This document shows positions 1 through 10,399 of a DNA stretch of 64,000 bases, in pieces. A program made the translations under genes and the position numbers. The number at the start of each line of letters is the position of its first letter. Position 1 is the first letter of the stretch. Origin of the DNA: Isochrysis galbana (taxonomy: Eukaryota > Haptophyta > Isochrysidales > Isochrysidaceae); NCBI GenBank assembly GCA_018136815.1, contig CM030935.1, positions 4,973,691 to 5,037,690 on the forward strand. Direction: 5' to 3'. The notes under the pieces are model-generated. The model made no database searches and was not told where the DNA came from. It was given only the letters and a program-made list of their open reading frames with translations.

Positions 1-175
1 TTTAGAAGTTGTTTGCGTGTCTATGTCCCCTCCTCGCGTCCTCGCAGGCTAGCAGTCACTAGTCACCGTCGCAGGATCCTACATTCGCCCATTCGCCCTC
101 TTTGCCCTCGCCTCCTTTGTCGCCTCCCTTGTCGCCTGCTTTGCCCCTCGCCTCGCTTACCTCCTTGCGTGCTCG
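1..175 (+). repeat. Dispersed repeat, copy 1
   Basis: This stretch is closely repeated at about 31272-31435 in the same orientation. Both copies run from a TTTAGAAGTTGT start through CACTAGTCACCGTCGCAGGA to a C/T-rich tail. Small internal indels separate the copies. The window begins inside the repeat, so its true left edge is not visible. I cannot assign it to a transposon class. Confidence 0.7.
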
Positions 176-479
176 GACGGAGCGAGAGAGTGCGATATGA
201 AGAAGAAGAAAGGATTTCCTGGGTGAGTTGCCGCCAGCGTTTTCTTCCATAAACACCCGTTTTCTTGAATAAACACCCTTCCATACTCTCACCGACGATA
301 GTTTCGTTGTAGTGTTGAAAAGTCGCAAGGCACCGCCATAAGAACGACCTTAAGATTGATCGTAACAGCACCGTAAGATTGAGGTATGAACAAAGACAGA
401 GTACGAGGTGACTGCCAGCGAAATGGGAAATGGGACAGGCCCCTTGACAGCTTACGGGGGGGAATAGGGCCTGGGGGCT

Positions 480-800
480 CGAGGACAGCCCCCCGATAGC
501 TCTCGGCGCCCGTCGTTTTCCCCCAATAGCTATTGGCGCCCGTCGTTTCCCCCCCAATAGCTATCTATCGGGGGCGGCCGCCTTTCGCCCCCGATAGCTA
601 TTGGGGGCCGACCTTAAAACGCGATAGCTCCCCGGGTCCCCGGGGGACGTAAAATCTCCCGATAGCTCTCGGGGGATTTTCTCGGTCCCCCGATAGCTCT
701 CGGTGGGGCTGTTGGCGATCGGGAGAAAATTTCCCCCCGATAGCTCCTGGGGGCCCCCGATAGCTCCTGGGGGGCGTTGGCTCCTGGGGGGTAACATAGC
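480..800. repeat. Cluster of CGATAGCT-centred palindromes
   Basis: About nine copies of GATAGCT lie within some 320 bases, most flanked by C runs on the left and G runs on the right, so that single units such as CCCCCGATAGCTATTGGGGG can fold back on themselves. Spacing is irregular, about 20-60 bases. No open frame explains the pattern. Confidence 0.75.
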
Positions 801-1414
801 TATGGTCCACTAACACTACCAGTCTATGTAGCTGTGGGCCACTACCAGGTTGAAACACGTTTGGTATGGCCGGTGGGTGTTCAAGCCTTACCGGGGACAC
901 CCTCGGGGGGAGGGGGCGAACCGTGGCGAGGCTTTGGCCGTTGGTTAGGAGGCGGCCAAGGAGGCTGACAATTTACAATTTCCGTTGTCTTCCTCCCCCC
1001 TCCCAAGACTACACGGTAGTCTTTAAGACTACGCGTTTGCGCAACCGCTTTGGGTCCATGCTGTGCGGCTTCAGCGTACGATTTCTGTGTGGAGTTGGTT
1101 GTTGATTGGAGGGCCCAAAAGCTCCCAGAAGTGATTGTTGTGTCAAGTGCCCGCCCCCGAGGGGTGCACTGGTGGTAGCGGAGTTGCCACCATGGGGGTG
1201 GCAGCAGTGTTACTACCCACTACCCACCATGGGGAGTCCTTGTTGTGGAGGCAGGTCGAGGGAGGCAGGCGGCTGAGCCAGCTTCTGGCTCTGCTGGTCT
1301 GCAGGGAATAAGGCTCAGCCTGTTCCCTGCTTCTGGTGTTGGTGTTGCTGAGGTGGCGAGGGCGGAGGGGCCATGTTGACGTCGGTGTCGGGGGGGCAGA
1401 GGCCTGCGCAGCGC

Positions 1415-1545
1415 TTTGGCTACGGCGGCTTGGGGCGGCCGCCTGTGGGGCGTCGTGGCGGCAGGGGGCTGGGAGGTGGAAGCGGTCGGCGCGCGCTCCA
1501 TGCTCCATGGCTAAAAGTATAACAACAGTGCTTTTTTCGTTTTCG
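1415..1545 (-). mobile_element. LINE 5'-end fragment
   Basis: Read on the minus strand this contains a TTGTTATACTTTTAGCCATG block followed by GGAGCGCGCGCCGACCGC. The same block begins the LINE open frame at 36463 and recurs at 3955-4145 (plus) and 34060-34170 (minus). No coding continuation is present, so it is a truncated relic. Confidence 0.65.
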
Positions 1546-2039
1546 TCATTTGTCATTGACCCCTACTTAGCTACAAGTAGGTTCCTCCTAGCAAGCCATA
1601 GAGCATGCTAGGAGCATGGGTGGTTCTTCGTTGTTGGGAGGAGTGGAGAGATGGGGGGCTCGTGTCCCTCCATGGGCGAACCAAGTATTGACTTAGTTGC
1701 ATTCATCTGTCATCTATCATCTAGTCTATCGTTCCCACTGTGCATGCTGGCGCCCCAACTACCAACTAGCCCCAAAGTCAGCCGAAAATGCGTGTGCAGT
1801 AAGGGTGACCGGTTGAAGCAAGAGAGGGCACGCCCTCGCATGTGTCAGGTCCTCGACCACCGACTGCCATGAAATCTGCCCTGGACATATACCTAGTGGG
1901 CAAGTGCCATCTGAGCTGAGCAATAAGACTACCCGCTATCCGTGGCTTTTGAGGACGGTAGTAGCGTTTTCCGACGCTCGGCCATAATGCCAGTGAAGTT
2001 TTGGTGCACAGCAGTGCCAATGCTGCATACAGAGACGCC

Positions 2040-3677
2040 TTATTCATCTGATGACCCGCTCCCATCCCGGGCTTGCTGCTTCTTCGGCCTAGGCGCCGTA
2101 AGCCCAGTCGTCTTGTCGTGGCGCCATTCTGCTGGACGTAATCGTTTCCGCTCGCGATCCAGCCCCTCGCCACCATCACGGGCCGCCCCCGGCCTCCTTG
2201 CGCGCGGTGGCCGGCCTTTGCCACGCTTCTCCCCCTCGTCGGCAGAGGGCCTCGACTTCTCGACAGCCGGCGCCACCGAGATGGTGCGCTCGCACAGCAT
2301 CGAGCCGTCCAAAGCAATGGCCGCGTGCGCAGCCGCTCCACGACCATCCTGCGTAGCATGGGTCGAAGCGGCCGAGGTCGGTCATTAAGTAGACTGAGTG
2401 GTGCGTGCGCGTGCGGATCGCCGTGCACAAAACTCGGGATTGAAGCCGGTGTGTGGGCGCAAGCGTTACCGGGTCCTCAAAGATGACAAAGGCGTAGCCG
2501 GCGGGAATTTCCGCCGCGTGGTGCGACTTGGCCTTGGCGCCTTTGGTCTTTGTCGTCGCAAACCGCACAAAAAGGACCTTGCCGCACGAGGCGAAGTGGG
2601 AGCGCACCTGCGTGTGATGGACGACGGCTGAGACGCAGGGGCGGCGAGACGTGGCCGGGCACTCATGCGGAGCTCCTCGCACGGTTGGCGGCACTATGTG
2701 TGGCGCGCACTGCAGCATCGTCTGCGTTGAACGGCAGATTGCCAACGAAGACACGGCACGAGCCTACCGCCTGCTTGCGCTGTGGCGGCGGGCGTGTATT
2801 GAGGCCAACGATGACCTGTGTGGCAAGGAAGCATGGGGATAAGTTACCAAGTGCCACACGAGAAACGCGAGCCCGGCTCATACCCTCTCCCCGTCCGTCT
2901 CACATCTCCTGCACAGGTCCCTCGCCAATCCAATGGTTGGCCGCTTAAGGGCCGACGGTGTTCAGGGCCGACGGTGGATCGCGCAAATCCACGCGCGGAA
3001 GCGCGACTGTGACAACCCGAACCGCACCTGCCTGTCTCCAAGCATGCCACCCGAGAGCGCGAGGGCCTTCTCAACCGCCTTGTTCTTTTTGAAGGTGACG
3101 AGCGCTGTTTCGTAGATGGCGCCATCACTGGGCTCCTCTCCCCACCTGCGGCAGATGCGCCGGTCAGTTACCTCTCTTTCTCCCTCTCCGTCACCGCTCC
3201 CTCCGTCCTCTCTCTCTCTCCCTCCCTGCCCCGCGCACTGCCGCCCTCCCTTCCCCTTCTCCCCCTCCACTTCCCGCGCCGCACTCCCCCCCCCCCACCT
3301 TCCCGCCCCCGCCCTACTCCCCCACTTCCCCCGCTTCCCACTTCTCCCCCACGCCCTCCGAGGCCCACGCGATGCGGCCGTCGCAGGGCCCCTCCCCCAC
3401 TTGTTGAGCAACTACCGCTTCCCCCTCTGCCCCCCCTGTCATCACACTGCCCCTCTCCCCCCCTTCCCCCCGCTCCCCCCCACTCCCCCACTGTCATTGG
3501 ATGCCCTCCCCCACCCCGCCCCCCCTGTCGTCACACGGCCCCTCTCCCCCACTTGTTTAGCACAGCGAGTGGCTTGCCCACAGTGGCGAAGAAGGCCTCG
3601 ACCTCTGAGGAGCTCGTGCGGAGGGCGCGGCCGTTGGAGCGGAGGTAGACCTGCCGCCGGGGGGGGCCCTCGGCCAT
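2040..3677 (-). CDS. Two-RRM RNA-binding protein, Nop12/RBM34-like
   Basis: Five exons give a protein of about 251 residues: 3582-3677, 3028-3135, 2711-2815, 2470-2607 and 2040-2348. The ATG at 3677 is in frame with VYLRSNG, the first strand of RRM1; its second half is IYETALVTF and DRQVIVGLN. RRM2 begins CRVFVGNLPF, continues AGYAFVIFEDP (RNP1-like), and ends with MLCERTISV in the last exon. A basic tail of about 60 residues rich in K, R, E and D follows, typical of nucleolar factors. Exons 2-5 join cleanly in phase 0 at GT-AG sites; the exon 1-2 join across a CT-rich intron of 446 bases is the least certain. The tandem-RRM layout and basic tail resemble Nop12/RBM34, involved in 60S ribosome maturation, but other nucleolar RRM proteins are possible. 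Confidence 0.75.
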
Positions 3678-3703
3678 CGGCAGAGAGAGGGGAAGGGGGA
3701 CGT

Positions 3704-3920
3704 GCGCGGGGGGGAGGGAGTGCGGGAGGGAGTGCGGGAGGGAGGGAGGGAGGGAGGGCGGGACGGAGGGCGGGAGGGAGGGAGGGAGGGAGGGAGGGAG
3801 GGAGGGAGGGAGGGAGGGAGGGAGGGAGGGAGGGAGGGAAGGAGGGAGGGAAGGGAGGGAAGGAGGGAGGGAAGGGAGGGAGGTGGAGGGAGGGAGCGAG
3901 CGAGCGAGCGAGCGAGGAAG
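3704..3920 (+). repeat. GGGA microsatellite
   Basis: A run of GGGA/GGAA units of about 200 bases, ending in a short GAGC run. It lies just upstream of the RRM gene start on the opposite strand, so for that gene it is a pyrimidine-rich 5' flank. The long proline/serine and glycine/arginine frames across it are translation artefacts. Confidence 0.9.
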
Positions 3921-3954
3921 TGAGAAGAGGAGATCTATAGTATAAAACCAGTGT

Positions 3955-4145
3955 CAAAGAGTATTGTTATAGTTTTAGCGATGGAGCGCGCGCCGACCGC
4001 TCCCACCTCTCAGCTCTCAGCCCCCCGCCGCCACGACGCCCCAGCGGGGCAGACCCAAGCCACCGGAGCTCAAACGCTCTCGACCCTCAGCACCGCCTGA
4101 CAACGACGTCGAGATGGCATCCTCGCCTCCGCCCTCCAGCCACCG
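3955..4145 (+). mobile_element. LINE 5'-end fragment
   Basis: It begins TATTGTTATAGTTTTAGCGA and goes on to ATGGAGCGCGCGCCGACCGC, the same 5' end seen at 36463-36535 on the minus strand. The coding frame is lost within about 180 bases. This is a 5' fragment without any enzymatic domain. Confidence 0.7.
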
Positions 4146-4294
4146 ACCCAAGCAGGGAACAAGGTGTCGTTCCGTCGATTGTGGGGCATCAGTCGAATTG
4201 AGCGATCAAATGTCCATAGTTATTTATTTTAAAATTAAATAAGGGCTAGCCGTGCGTGGGGATAACAACTTTTTTCTCTGCTTTTCCCCGCGGT

Positions 4295-4720
4295 GCATGT
4301 TCCCCCGCGGGGACGCCGTGCGTGCGCATCGCAAACGCTTTTTTCCCCTCTGCGTTTCCTCTAAGCTCTAAGGCCAAGAACTACATAAACATGCAGTTTA
4401 ATGAATAGTTCTCACTGAGCACCTGTGATGACTTGCAATCACATTGTGCACGCCGTGCATTGGGCACGGCGCGATGTGCATCGGTCCCCCCGCGGAGACG
4501 CCGTGCGTGCGCATGCCGACTTTTTCCCTCTGCGTACCACCTAAGGCGCACAACTACGTAAACATGCAATATAAGAGATGTTTCTTTACGCAGCACGTGT
4601 GATGACTTGCAATCACACTGTGCACGCCGTGCATGGGCACGGCGCGATGTGCATCGGCCCCCCCCGCGGGGGCGCCGTGCGTGCGCATAGCAACTTCCAG
4701 GAAGGTGCACGCCGTGCGTT
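4295..4720. repeat. Tandem satellite, about 175-183 bp period
   Basis: The block GTGATGACTTGCAATCACA occurs at about 4425 and 4599, and the CCGTGCGTGCGCAT block at about 4315, 4498 and 4673, giving roughly 2.4 copies. Each copy also holds a CACGCCGTGCAT...GGGCACGGCG inverted pair. Copies differ by point changes and small indels. No coding potential. Confidence 0.8.
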
Positions 4721-4974
4721 CACTCTTTCCGCGGGGGAACTTTGGGCGCGGAGGGCGGGCGGGAACCCTGGGGCACCCCTTGGGACCGGGGAATTATTAC
4801 AGTATATGGCGAGAACACTAACGTAAACTGGTATGTTTGTCTTTTAGCACTCGCCTCTCTCCCGGTGTGCGCCACCAACTGCTACCCACTGCCAACTGCC
4901 CATCTACCCGCTGCCAACTACCCACTGCCAACTTGAAGTGCCCATCCGCCGTACCGCGCATTGCTCCGCCGCCC

Positions 4975-5060
4975 GAGCCCACCAACCAGGCCCACCAACC
5001 AGGCCCACCAACCAGGCCCACCAACCAGGCCCACCAAGCAGACCCACCAACCATACATAA
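4975..5060 (+). repeat. Minisatellite, CCACCAACCAGG unit
   Basis: About five head-to-tail units of 14 bases read ACCAACCAGGCCC with slight variation. A related but more degenerate array lies at 6335-6440. The nearby segment CCAGGCCAATACTTGT at about 5105 is present inverted near 6310, so the two loci share an ancestor. Confidence 0.8.
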
Positions 5061-5199
5061 CACATAACCACACCCTCACCAACCAGACGAGACCCACCAA
5101 TAGGCCCAGGCCAATACTTGTAGTAAATAAATAAATAAAACATCTGAGCGTTAGTACCACTACTCCCACTAGCCCGGTACCAACACGACAGCCCTCAGC

Positions 5200-6940
5200 G
5201 CACCTGCCCGTACACCTTGGCGCGTGCTGTTGACACAGATACATACTCCTATGCACCCCTCCAAATCTCCCCCCTCGCATGCCCCCGGCTCCCATTCTAA
5301 CTCCCCACAAGTTAAAATGAGGGAAAACCCATTGAGGCGGACCGGTCGACGCCGGCCGACTCTCCGGGAAAAAGCACCGGGGGGGGGGGGAGGGACCTCT
5401 CGTCGAGAAGCGGAACGGCCCTTACAGCTCGCGCCGCGAGCAGTCCTCGAAGAAATAAATGACTGCGCCCCCCTATACCTGCCACAGGGACGTCTTGAGC
5501 CACTCCCTTCTTCTCCCCCTCCTGTCGCCAGCCGCCCCCCTTCGCCCGTTTGCTAACGCAAACGGGGCCCGTTTCTTACCGCACTCCATCGGGGGGGGGG
5601 AAGCTCATCAAGGAGCCGCTGCGTGATTGAAGGCAAATGACTGAATGATAGAATGTCTGCGAGCTGATGAACCCAAAGTGAGTCCACCTTTCCCTCCTCG
5701 TTCTCCACCACCTCGCCTGTGCTGCGTTGCTCGGGCTCGGGATCAAGGCCATCCCGAGGGAGGACGCTGTCATCCTCCGCCTCCGCGAGCGACGCAGCTC
5801 GTCGCGTACAGTGACGCTTGCCTACGCAGGAGGTGAGGGAGGATTGAGATGCGCGGCCACGGGCTCACACGTGGAGGCAGGCCAGCACGCAGCGGGCAGA
5901 GGGGAGAGGGGGCTGGCATGGCTTACCTAGCCCCGATATCGGGCGCCGCGCCGCGCGCCGCAGCCTGTCTCCTCGGAGCTGAAGAGGGCAAGAGAGGGCC
6001 AATTTACGGTGATAAAAGGTCCTGTTTATGTTAAAAAAAGAGTCGCATCCGCGCGACAACTTGTTCACCGAGTCAACTTGTTCACCGCGACAACTTGTTC
6101 ACCGCGAGTCAACGTGTTCAGCTCTTGTCGTAAGCGTTGCTGTCTACTATCTACTATCTACTAATAAAGAGGAGATTATACTGGTAGAGAGCCCGGCGCC
6201 TTACGGCTACTTGCAGAGAGGGCCGCACCACGGCCCCAATCTTGCAGCCACTTGTAGAGAGGGCCCAAACTTGTGGCAAGTTGGGCCAGCCACCCAAACT
6301 TGCAGAACAAGTTGTACAAGTATTGGCCTGGGCCTACCCACCAACCAGACCAGACACCCAGACCAGACACCAAACAGACCAGACCCACCAACCACACCCT
6401 TGCCAACCAGACCAGACCCACCAACCAAACCATAACCACACCCTCGCTCCCCCACCTCTGCCTTCCTGTGGAGACCTTCCGTGTGTCACCACCCGCTGGC
6501 ATCCGTCTTTACGCTTCCTGCCCTGACATCCGTCACCAGAACCCTCCTCCCTTCCTGCCTCTTCCCGTAGAGTGTGGGTAGTCTGGATGGCCCCCCCCTG
6601 CAAGCCAAGAGGCAGGGCAAGGGAGTGGATGGTTCTCGCCCCCCATGAGGGGAGTCGAGAGAGTGGGTGTGGGTGGGGCGCGAGGCCCCGCCCGTCCCAT
6701 GGCGACCAAGGACCAATCATAAGATTAGTCGTCGGCGGGGAGGTGAAGGATACCTAGTCGGAAGTATGTATTAGCCCAGAACCTTCAGGTTTTTTTCTCA
6801 GTATAGGTGCTAGCCCCGACTCTCCAAAGTTCTTTTTTTTTCGAACCGCCTATTTTGAGTGACCGAGCTACCAAGGGGCTTCAAAGCACGCGGACAATGT
6901 CCTGGCGGCTGTGCGCGCAAAGCACCACTTCTAATTGTGA
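5200..6940. other. No convincing gene; local repeats
   Basis: Holds a short tandem array of CAACTTGTTCACCG at 6055-6115, the degenerate CCAGACCAG array at 6335-6440, and several T-runs around 6790-6840. One frame at about 5735-5925 on the plus strand reads like protein (for example IKAIPREDAVILRLRERRSS) but is isolated and matches no family I know. Confidence 0.5.
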
Positions 6941-8194
6941 TCATATGACAGTCACAACTAGATCCGACTTGTGATCCCCGACCCATTCTCGAGTCCACTG
7001 CGTGTCACGCTGAGGAGGTTGCACGAATTCCTCCGGAGGGCTATGCAACAAATAACCTGACACGGTTTGGACTTGCGCACCGTAGGCTCTGACAATTGCC
7101 GTGTGCTCTGCCCGTGCATGCGCATCGTTCTCAAATCTCTCTTTGTAGAAGGCAGCGTACTTTGCATTCGGAGAGGTTTGCACGCTTTGAGCCCAATCTG
7201 CCGTCTCGCCCCCCAATTCGCTCACATCCGTGCACAATCCCATCCACGCTAATAGCTTGCTCACCACCTGGAGAGGTGCGGCAGCGAGCCCCTCAAGGCT
7301 GAGAAGTGCAACCGATCGCAAATACCTCAGAGAATCTTCCCTAATTGCCTCCTCCACAGCAAGCCAATGCTGGATCTGATGCTCGAGCACGGCATCATCA
7401 GGCTCGATGAAAACCCGCATAGCTAGTGCTTGCGCAATGGGGTGCCGGGAGATGAAGATGAACCTGACCTCTTTGACACGCGCGGCCGCCCACATTGCCG
7501 AAAGCATGCCGATTGCTCGCGCATTGGAGGGCGATTTTTCGACAAGCCATTGCTTAGACGTGTTCCAGTGTGGCTCCCATTGCGAAAACAGGCGTAGCGC
7601 ACCTGCTTCATTGGCGAGCGGGTGCTGCGCGTCCAGGCGCGAAGCGCGCGAGAAGGCATATCCACCAATGCCCTCCTTGAGCCGGCATGAGAGCCAGGGG
7701 ACAAGCTTATAAGCGAGCGTGGCAGGGAGTGAACGCTCTATCCACCCCTCGAGGGAAGGCGAGATGGCGCAGACGAGCCTTGAGACGCGCCGGCGCAAGA
7801 AGAATTGCGGCTGATGGTCAAGGCCACTCTTTGGGTAGACGTCCTGCAAGAAGATGCCCTCGTTGTGCAGCTTGGTTTCGAGAGTGGCGGCGCGTTGAGC
7901 AGCGAGTTGGGGCTGTGGCGGCGCTCCCTCGCTTTCGATCGCCAGCGCGGCTGCAGCGTGCAGGCTGTGCAGCGAGACAGCGTTGTGAGAGGCGATGCCT
8001 CGCAGCAGCAGAGTGGTTCCACCACGGTGCTGCCCTCCCACGTGAGCGAGCCGAGCGGCAGAGAGCGTCTCTCGAAGCTGTGAAGGGCTGAGCGATGAGT
8101 CGACGTTCAGCGGCGGCCGGTCGAGCAGCGGAGCGAGCCGTGCGGCCAGCAGCAGGCCGAGCAGTGGAGCGACCAGCACACGCACGCTCGGCAT
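6941..8194 (-). CDS. Membrane-anchored sulfotransferase
   Basis: A single exon of 417 residues from the ATG at 8194. Residues 5-20 form a hydrophobic leader followed by arginines, as in a type II signal anchor, which would place the catalytic domain in the Golgi lumen. Residues 51-66 contain HVGGQHRGGTTLLLRG, the P-loop-like 5'-phosphosulfate binding loop of PAPS-dependent sulfotransferases. Residues about 219-224 read EKSPSN and about 246-257 RFIFISRHPIAQ, the 3'-phosphate binding region (R...S/H-P). Enzymes of this family move sulfate from PAPS to sugars or tyrosines; the acceptor cannot be read from sequence. Upstream lies a short CA repeat, then a C-rich flank and the first gap. No intron is needed. 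Confidence is high for the family and low for the substrate. Confidence 0.85.
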   Translation of the reverse strand: MPSVRVLVAPLLGLLLAARLAPLLDRPPLNVDSSLSPSQLRETLSAARLAHVGGQHRGGTTLLLRGIASHNAVSLHSLHAAAALAIESEGAPPQPQLAAQRAATLETKLHNEGIFLQDVYPKSGLDHQPQFFLRRRVSRLVCAISPSLEGWIERSLPATLAYKLVPWLSCRLKEGIGGYAFSRASRLDAQHPLANEAGALRLFSQWEPHWNTSKQWLVEKSPSNARAIGMLSAMWAAARVKEVRFIFISRHPIAQALAMRVFIEPDDAVLEHQIQHWLAVEEAIREDSLRYLRSVALLSLEGLAAAPLQVVSKLLAWMGLCTDVSELGGETADWAQSVQTSPNAKYAAFYKERFENDAHARAEHTAIVRAYGAQVQTVSGYLLHSPPEEFVQPPQRDTQWTREWVGDHKSDLVVTVI

Positions 8195-8326
8195 GCACAC
8201 ACACACACACCCGCCTCCCCGCCCCCCTCTTCCCTCCTATCTATTCGTCCCATTAATAAATAACACTCCGAGTATTTTCTCTGACTCCCCCACTCCCCCC
8301 ATTCACATAAAGCATAAAGTACAGTC

Positions 8327-8426
8327 NNNNNNNNNNNNNNNNNNNNNNNNNNNNNNNNNNNNNNNNNNNNNNNNNNNNNNNNNNNNNNNNNNNNNNNNNN
8401 NNNNNNNNNNNNNNNNNNNNNNNNNN
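8327..8426. other. Assembly gap, 100 N
   Basis: Exactly 100 N, the usual placeholder for a gap of unknown length. The left flank is C-rich and the right flank G/C-rich with CT tracts, the kind of sequence that often breaks assemblies. Confidence 0.98.
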
Positions 8427-10390
8427 CCTGGGCGTAGGATGGGCAGGGGACGGGGAGGAGGAGCTGGGAGTGGGTCGAGGTGGGGCGGACAGTGTGTGTA
8501 GCGCGCTGGCTGGTATTGGGTCTCGCCCTCGTGCCGGACGCCTCCCTTGCACTCGCTCTGAGTGGCAGGCTCTCTCGCCCTCTCCTTCCCTCGCCTCTCT
8601 CCTCCGGCCCCCCCCCCCCCCTCCCCCTCCTCCCCTTTTTTGTACCGTCCTCGTTTCTTTCTCTCTTTCGCCCTTCCCCCCCGGCGTCTCCCCCCCTCTC
8701 CCGGTCGACTCTCTCGGCGCTTCCTCCGCCTCCCCCCTTCCCCTCCTTTGGAAGGAATTCTCTCTCTAACGTGGCGGAGACGCCCCATCCCTCTCTCCAC
8801 CCCATTCGCTCCGATGGGAAAGGCTCTCTCTCCTCGTTAGTGAAGACGGGGCGAGAGAGGAGGAGAAGGGAGGAGAAGATTGGCCTCAGCCCATCCCCCC
8901 CGCGAGACGGGGCGATCCAGATCTTCCTCGGAACAACGAGATCGAAACTCGCAATTACTCCTCGGCGAGACGCCGATCATCTCCCCGAATCGATCGAGAA
9001 AGGCGAGCCGCCGAGAAAGTGTTCGAACGTGGGATCTCTCGCAGGCCCTTCTCACTCCCCAAGTGTCGAGAAGGGGATCGTAGGTGGTGGAAGGTGGAAG
9101 AGGGAGAGGGGATGAGACCGCGGCGGGGAAGGGGGGGCCACCTTCTCGCTGCTGACTATAATTTACTCTTTACTCTCTACTCTGATCGGCACTCGAAGTG
9201 GAAGCTGAGAGTGAAGGCGGGCCTTGCGAGGCACCTCCACCTCCTGGTGGCTGGTGGACTCTACTCAGTGTATGCTGCTGTAGTCACACGTGGGGGAGGC
9301 GCGCCGTGCCCTTCCCCCTCCGCTTCCGCTTCCAACCTCCAAGTCCCCTCCGGGAAGGCCGTCGCTCAACGCTCAACGCCACCTCTACCTTTCCCTTCTC
9401 CTTCTCCTTCTACAGGCTATAGCTATAGGCTATACGGCGGAGGGCGGTCAAACAGGGCTTTTAACTTCTAAGGGTGGAAATTCACCAAGTCAAGATTGAG
9501 GTTTTATCACAAGATCTTTAGGGTATGCATACGGTATGCTATTCGTAATGGGTATTGCGGTGAGCTGGAGCTGGGTGGAGCTGTGCTGGCTGTGGGTGGT
9601 GTGGCAGGGTGTGGATGGTTGATGGTTGATGAGATGTAGCATAGATGTGGGGCTCATCCGGGTGTCGGAGCGAAGCTCGTTTCCTCTTTGGGAACGAGCC
9701 GCGAAGGCGCACCGGCGGCTAGCGCGGCGCACATTTCATCCGGGGAGCCCGGAACGGGCTCATCAGGAGAACGGGGAAGGCAATTGACGGGCATGTGACA
9801 TGTGAAATGGACAGGAAAGTGGCTCGGAACACGAATCGGAGGGACGGAGAGCGTAGGAAAGGGCGCGGTGAGCAGATACCGCTGACTTGGGACTCGTAGG
9901 GACTCTTTGACTTGAAATGATAACTCGGAAGCGGAAGACTCGGGCGGGGCTTGGGGGTACTCAAGGGCTGCAGGTCACCAACAGGCGATACACAGGTGTA
10001 AAACATAACAACCACACAGGTCAACACTCTGCACTCAAACATTTGCAAAAAAAATCTTGCAAAACTAACCGCTACTTGCACGGCTCGAGGCAGATTGCTG
10101 GTACGACTCCTAACCCCCCCCCCACCCCTTCTAGCACTACCCCTTCCCCCCCCCCCCCCCCGTTCTCTCCTCTGGAGAACTGGGGGAGGAGAGGCCGCGC
10201 GCGCTGCTTCGGCCAGAGGCGTGGGACTGGGGGGATAAGAGTAAGTGATGTCGCTGTTCGTATATTCGTCCCTCCCCTTGGGATCGAGTGGTCAATAAGG
10301 AGTGGCGTCTTTGTGTGAGTGTGTTATGTTATGTATTTGATGCCTAGATCCGACGCTACTTGTTTGTGCTACAGGGCGTTCGAAATCTCT
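8427..10390. other. No convincing gene; CT-rich tracts and dispersed repeats
   Basis: Positions 8580-8720 and 9350-9420 are C/T-rich. A motif GGGCGGTCAAACAGGGC at 9441-9465 recurs elsewhere in the window. A block at 9659-9725, read on the minus strand, is homologous to 23510-23582 and 30838-30895. Open frames are low-complexity. Confidence 0.6.
9659..9725 (-). repeat. Dispersed repeat, GAGGAAACGAGCTTCGCTCC family
   Basis: On the minus strand it contains CCGGTGCGCCTTCGCG, then AAAGAGGAAACGAGCTTCGC and TCCGACAC. Homologous blocks lie at 23510-23582 and 30838-30895 on the plus strand. No terminal repeats or coding frame were seen. Confidence 0.75.
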
Positions 10391-10399
10391 AGGTTGAAC

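Larger units (their letters stand above)
1..2039. other. Gene-poor repeat-rich region
   Basis: I see no convincing host gene here. Positions 1-175 are a dispersed repeat with a second copy at about 31272-31435. Positions 480-800 hold a cluster of short palindromes built on CGATAGCT. Positions 1415-1545 carry a reversed LINE 5'-end fragment. The remaining open frames are short, overlap on both strands and lack family motifs. Confidence 0.6.

Noticed and set aside
3116-3957. 274- and 171-residue frames over the GGGA repeat
   Set aside because: Simple-repeat translation; the real gene here is the RRM protein in another frame on the minus strand.
4960-5060. CRISPR-like array at the CCACCAACCAGG minisatellite
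   Set aside because: Units are contiguous 14-mers without spacers, in a eukaryotic genome; it is an ordinary minisatellite.
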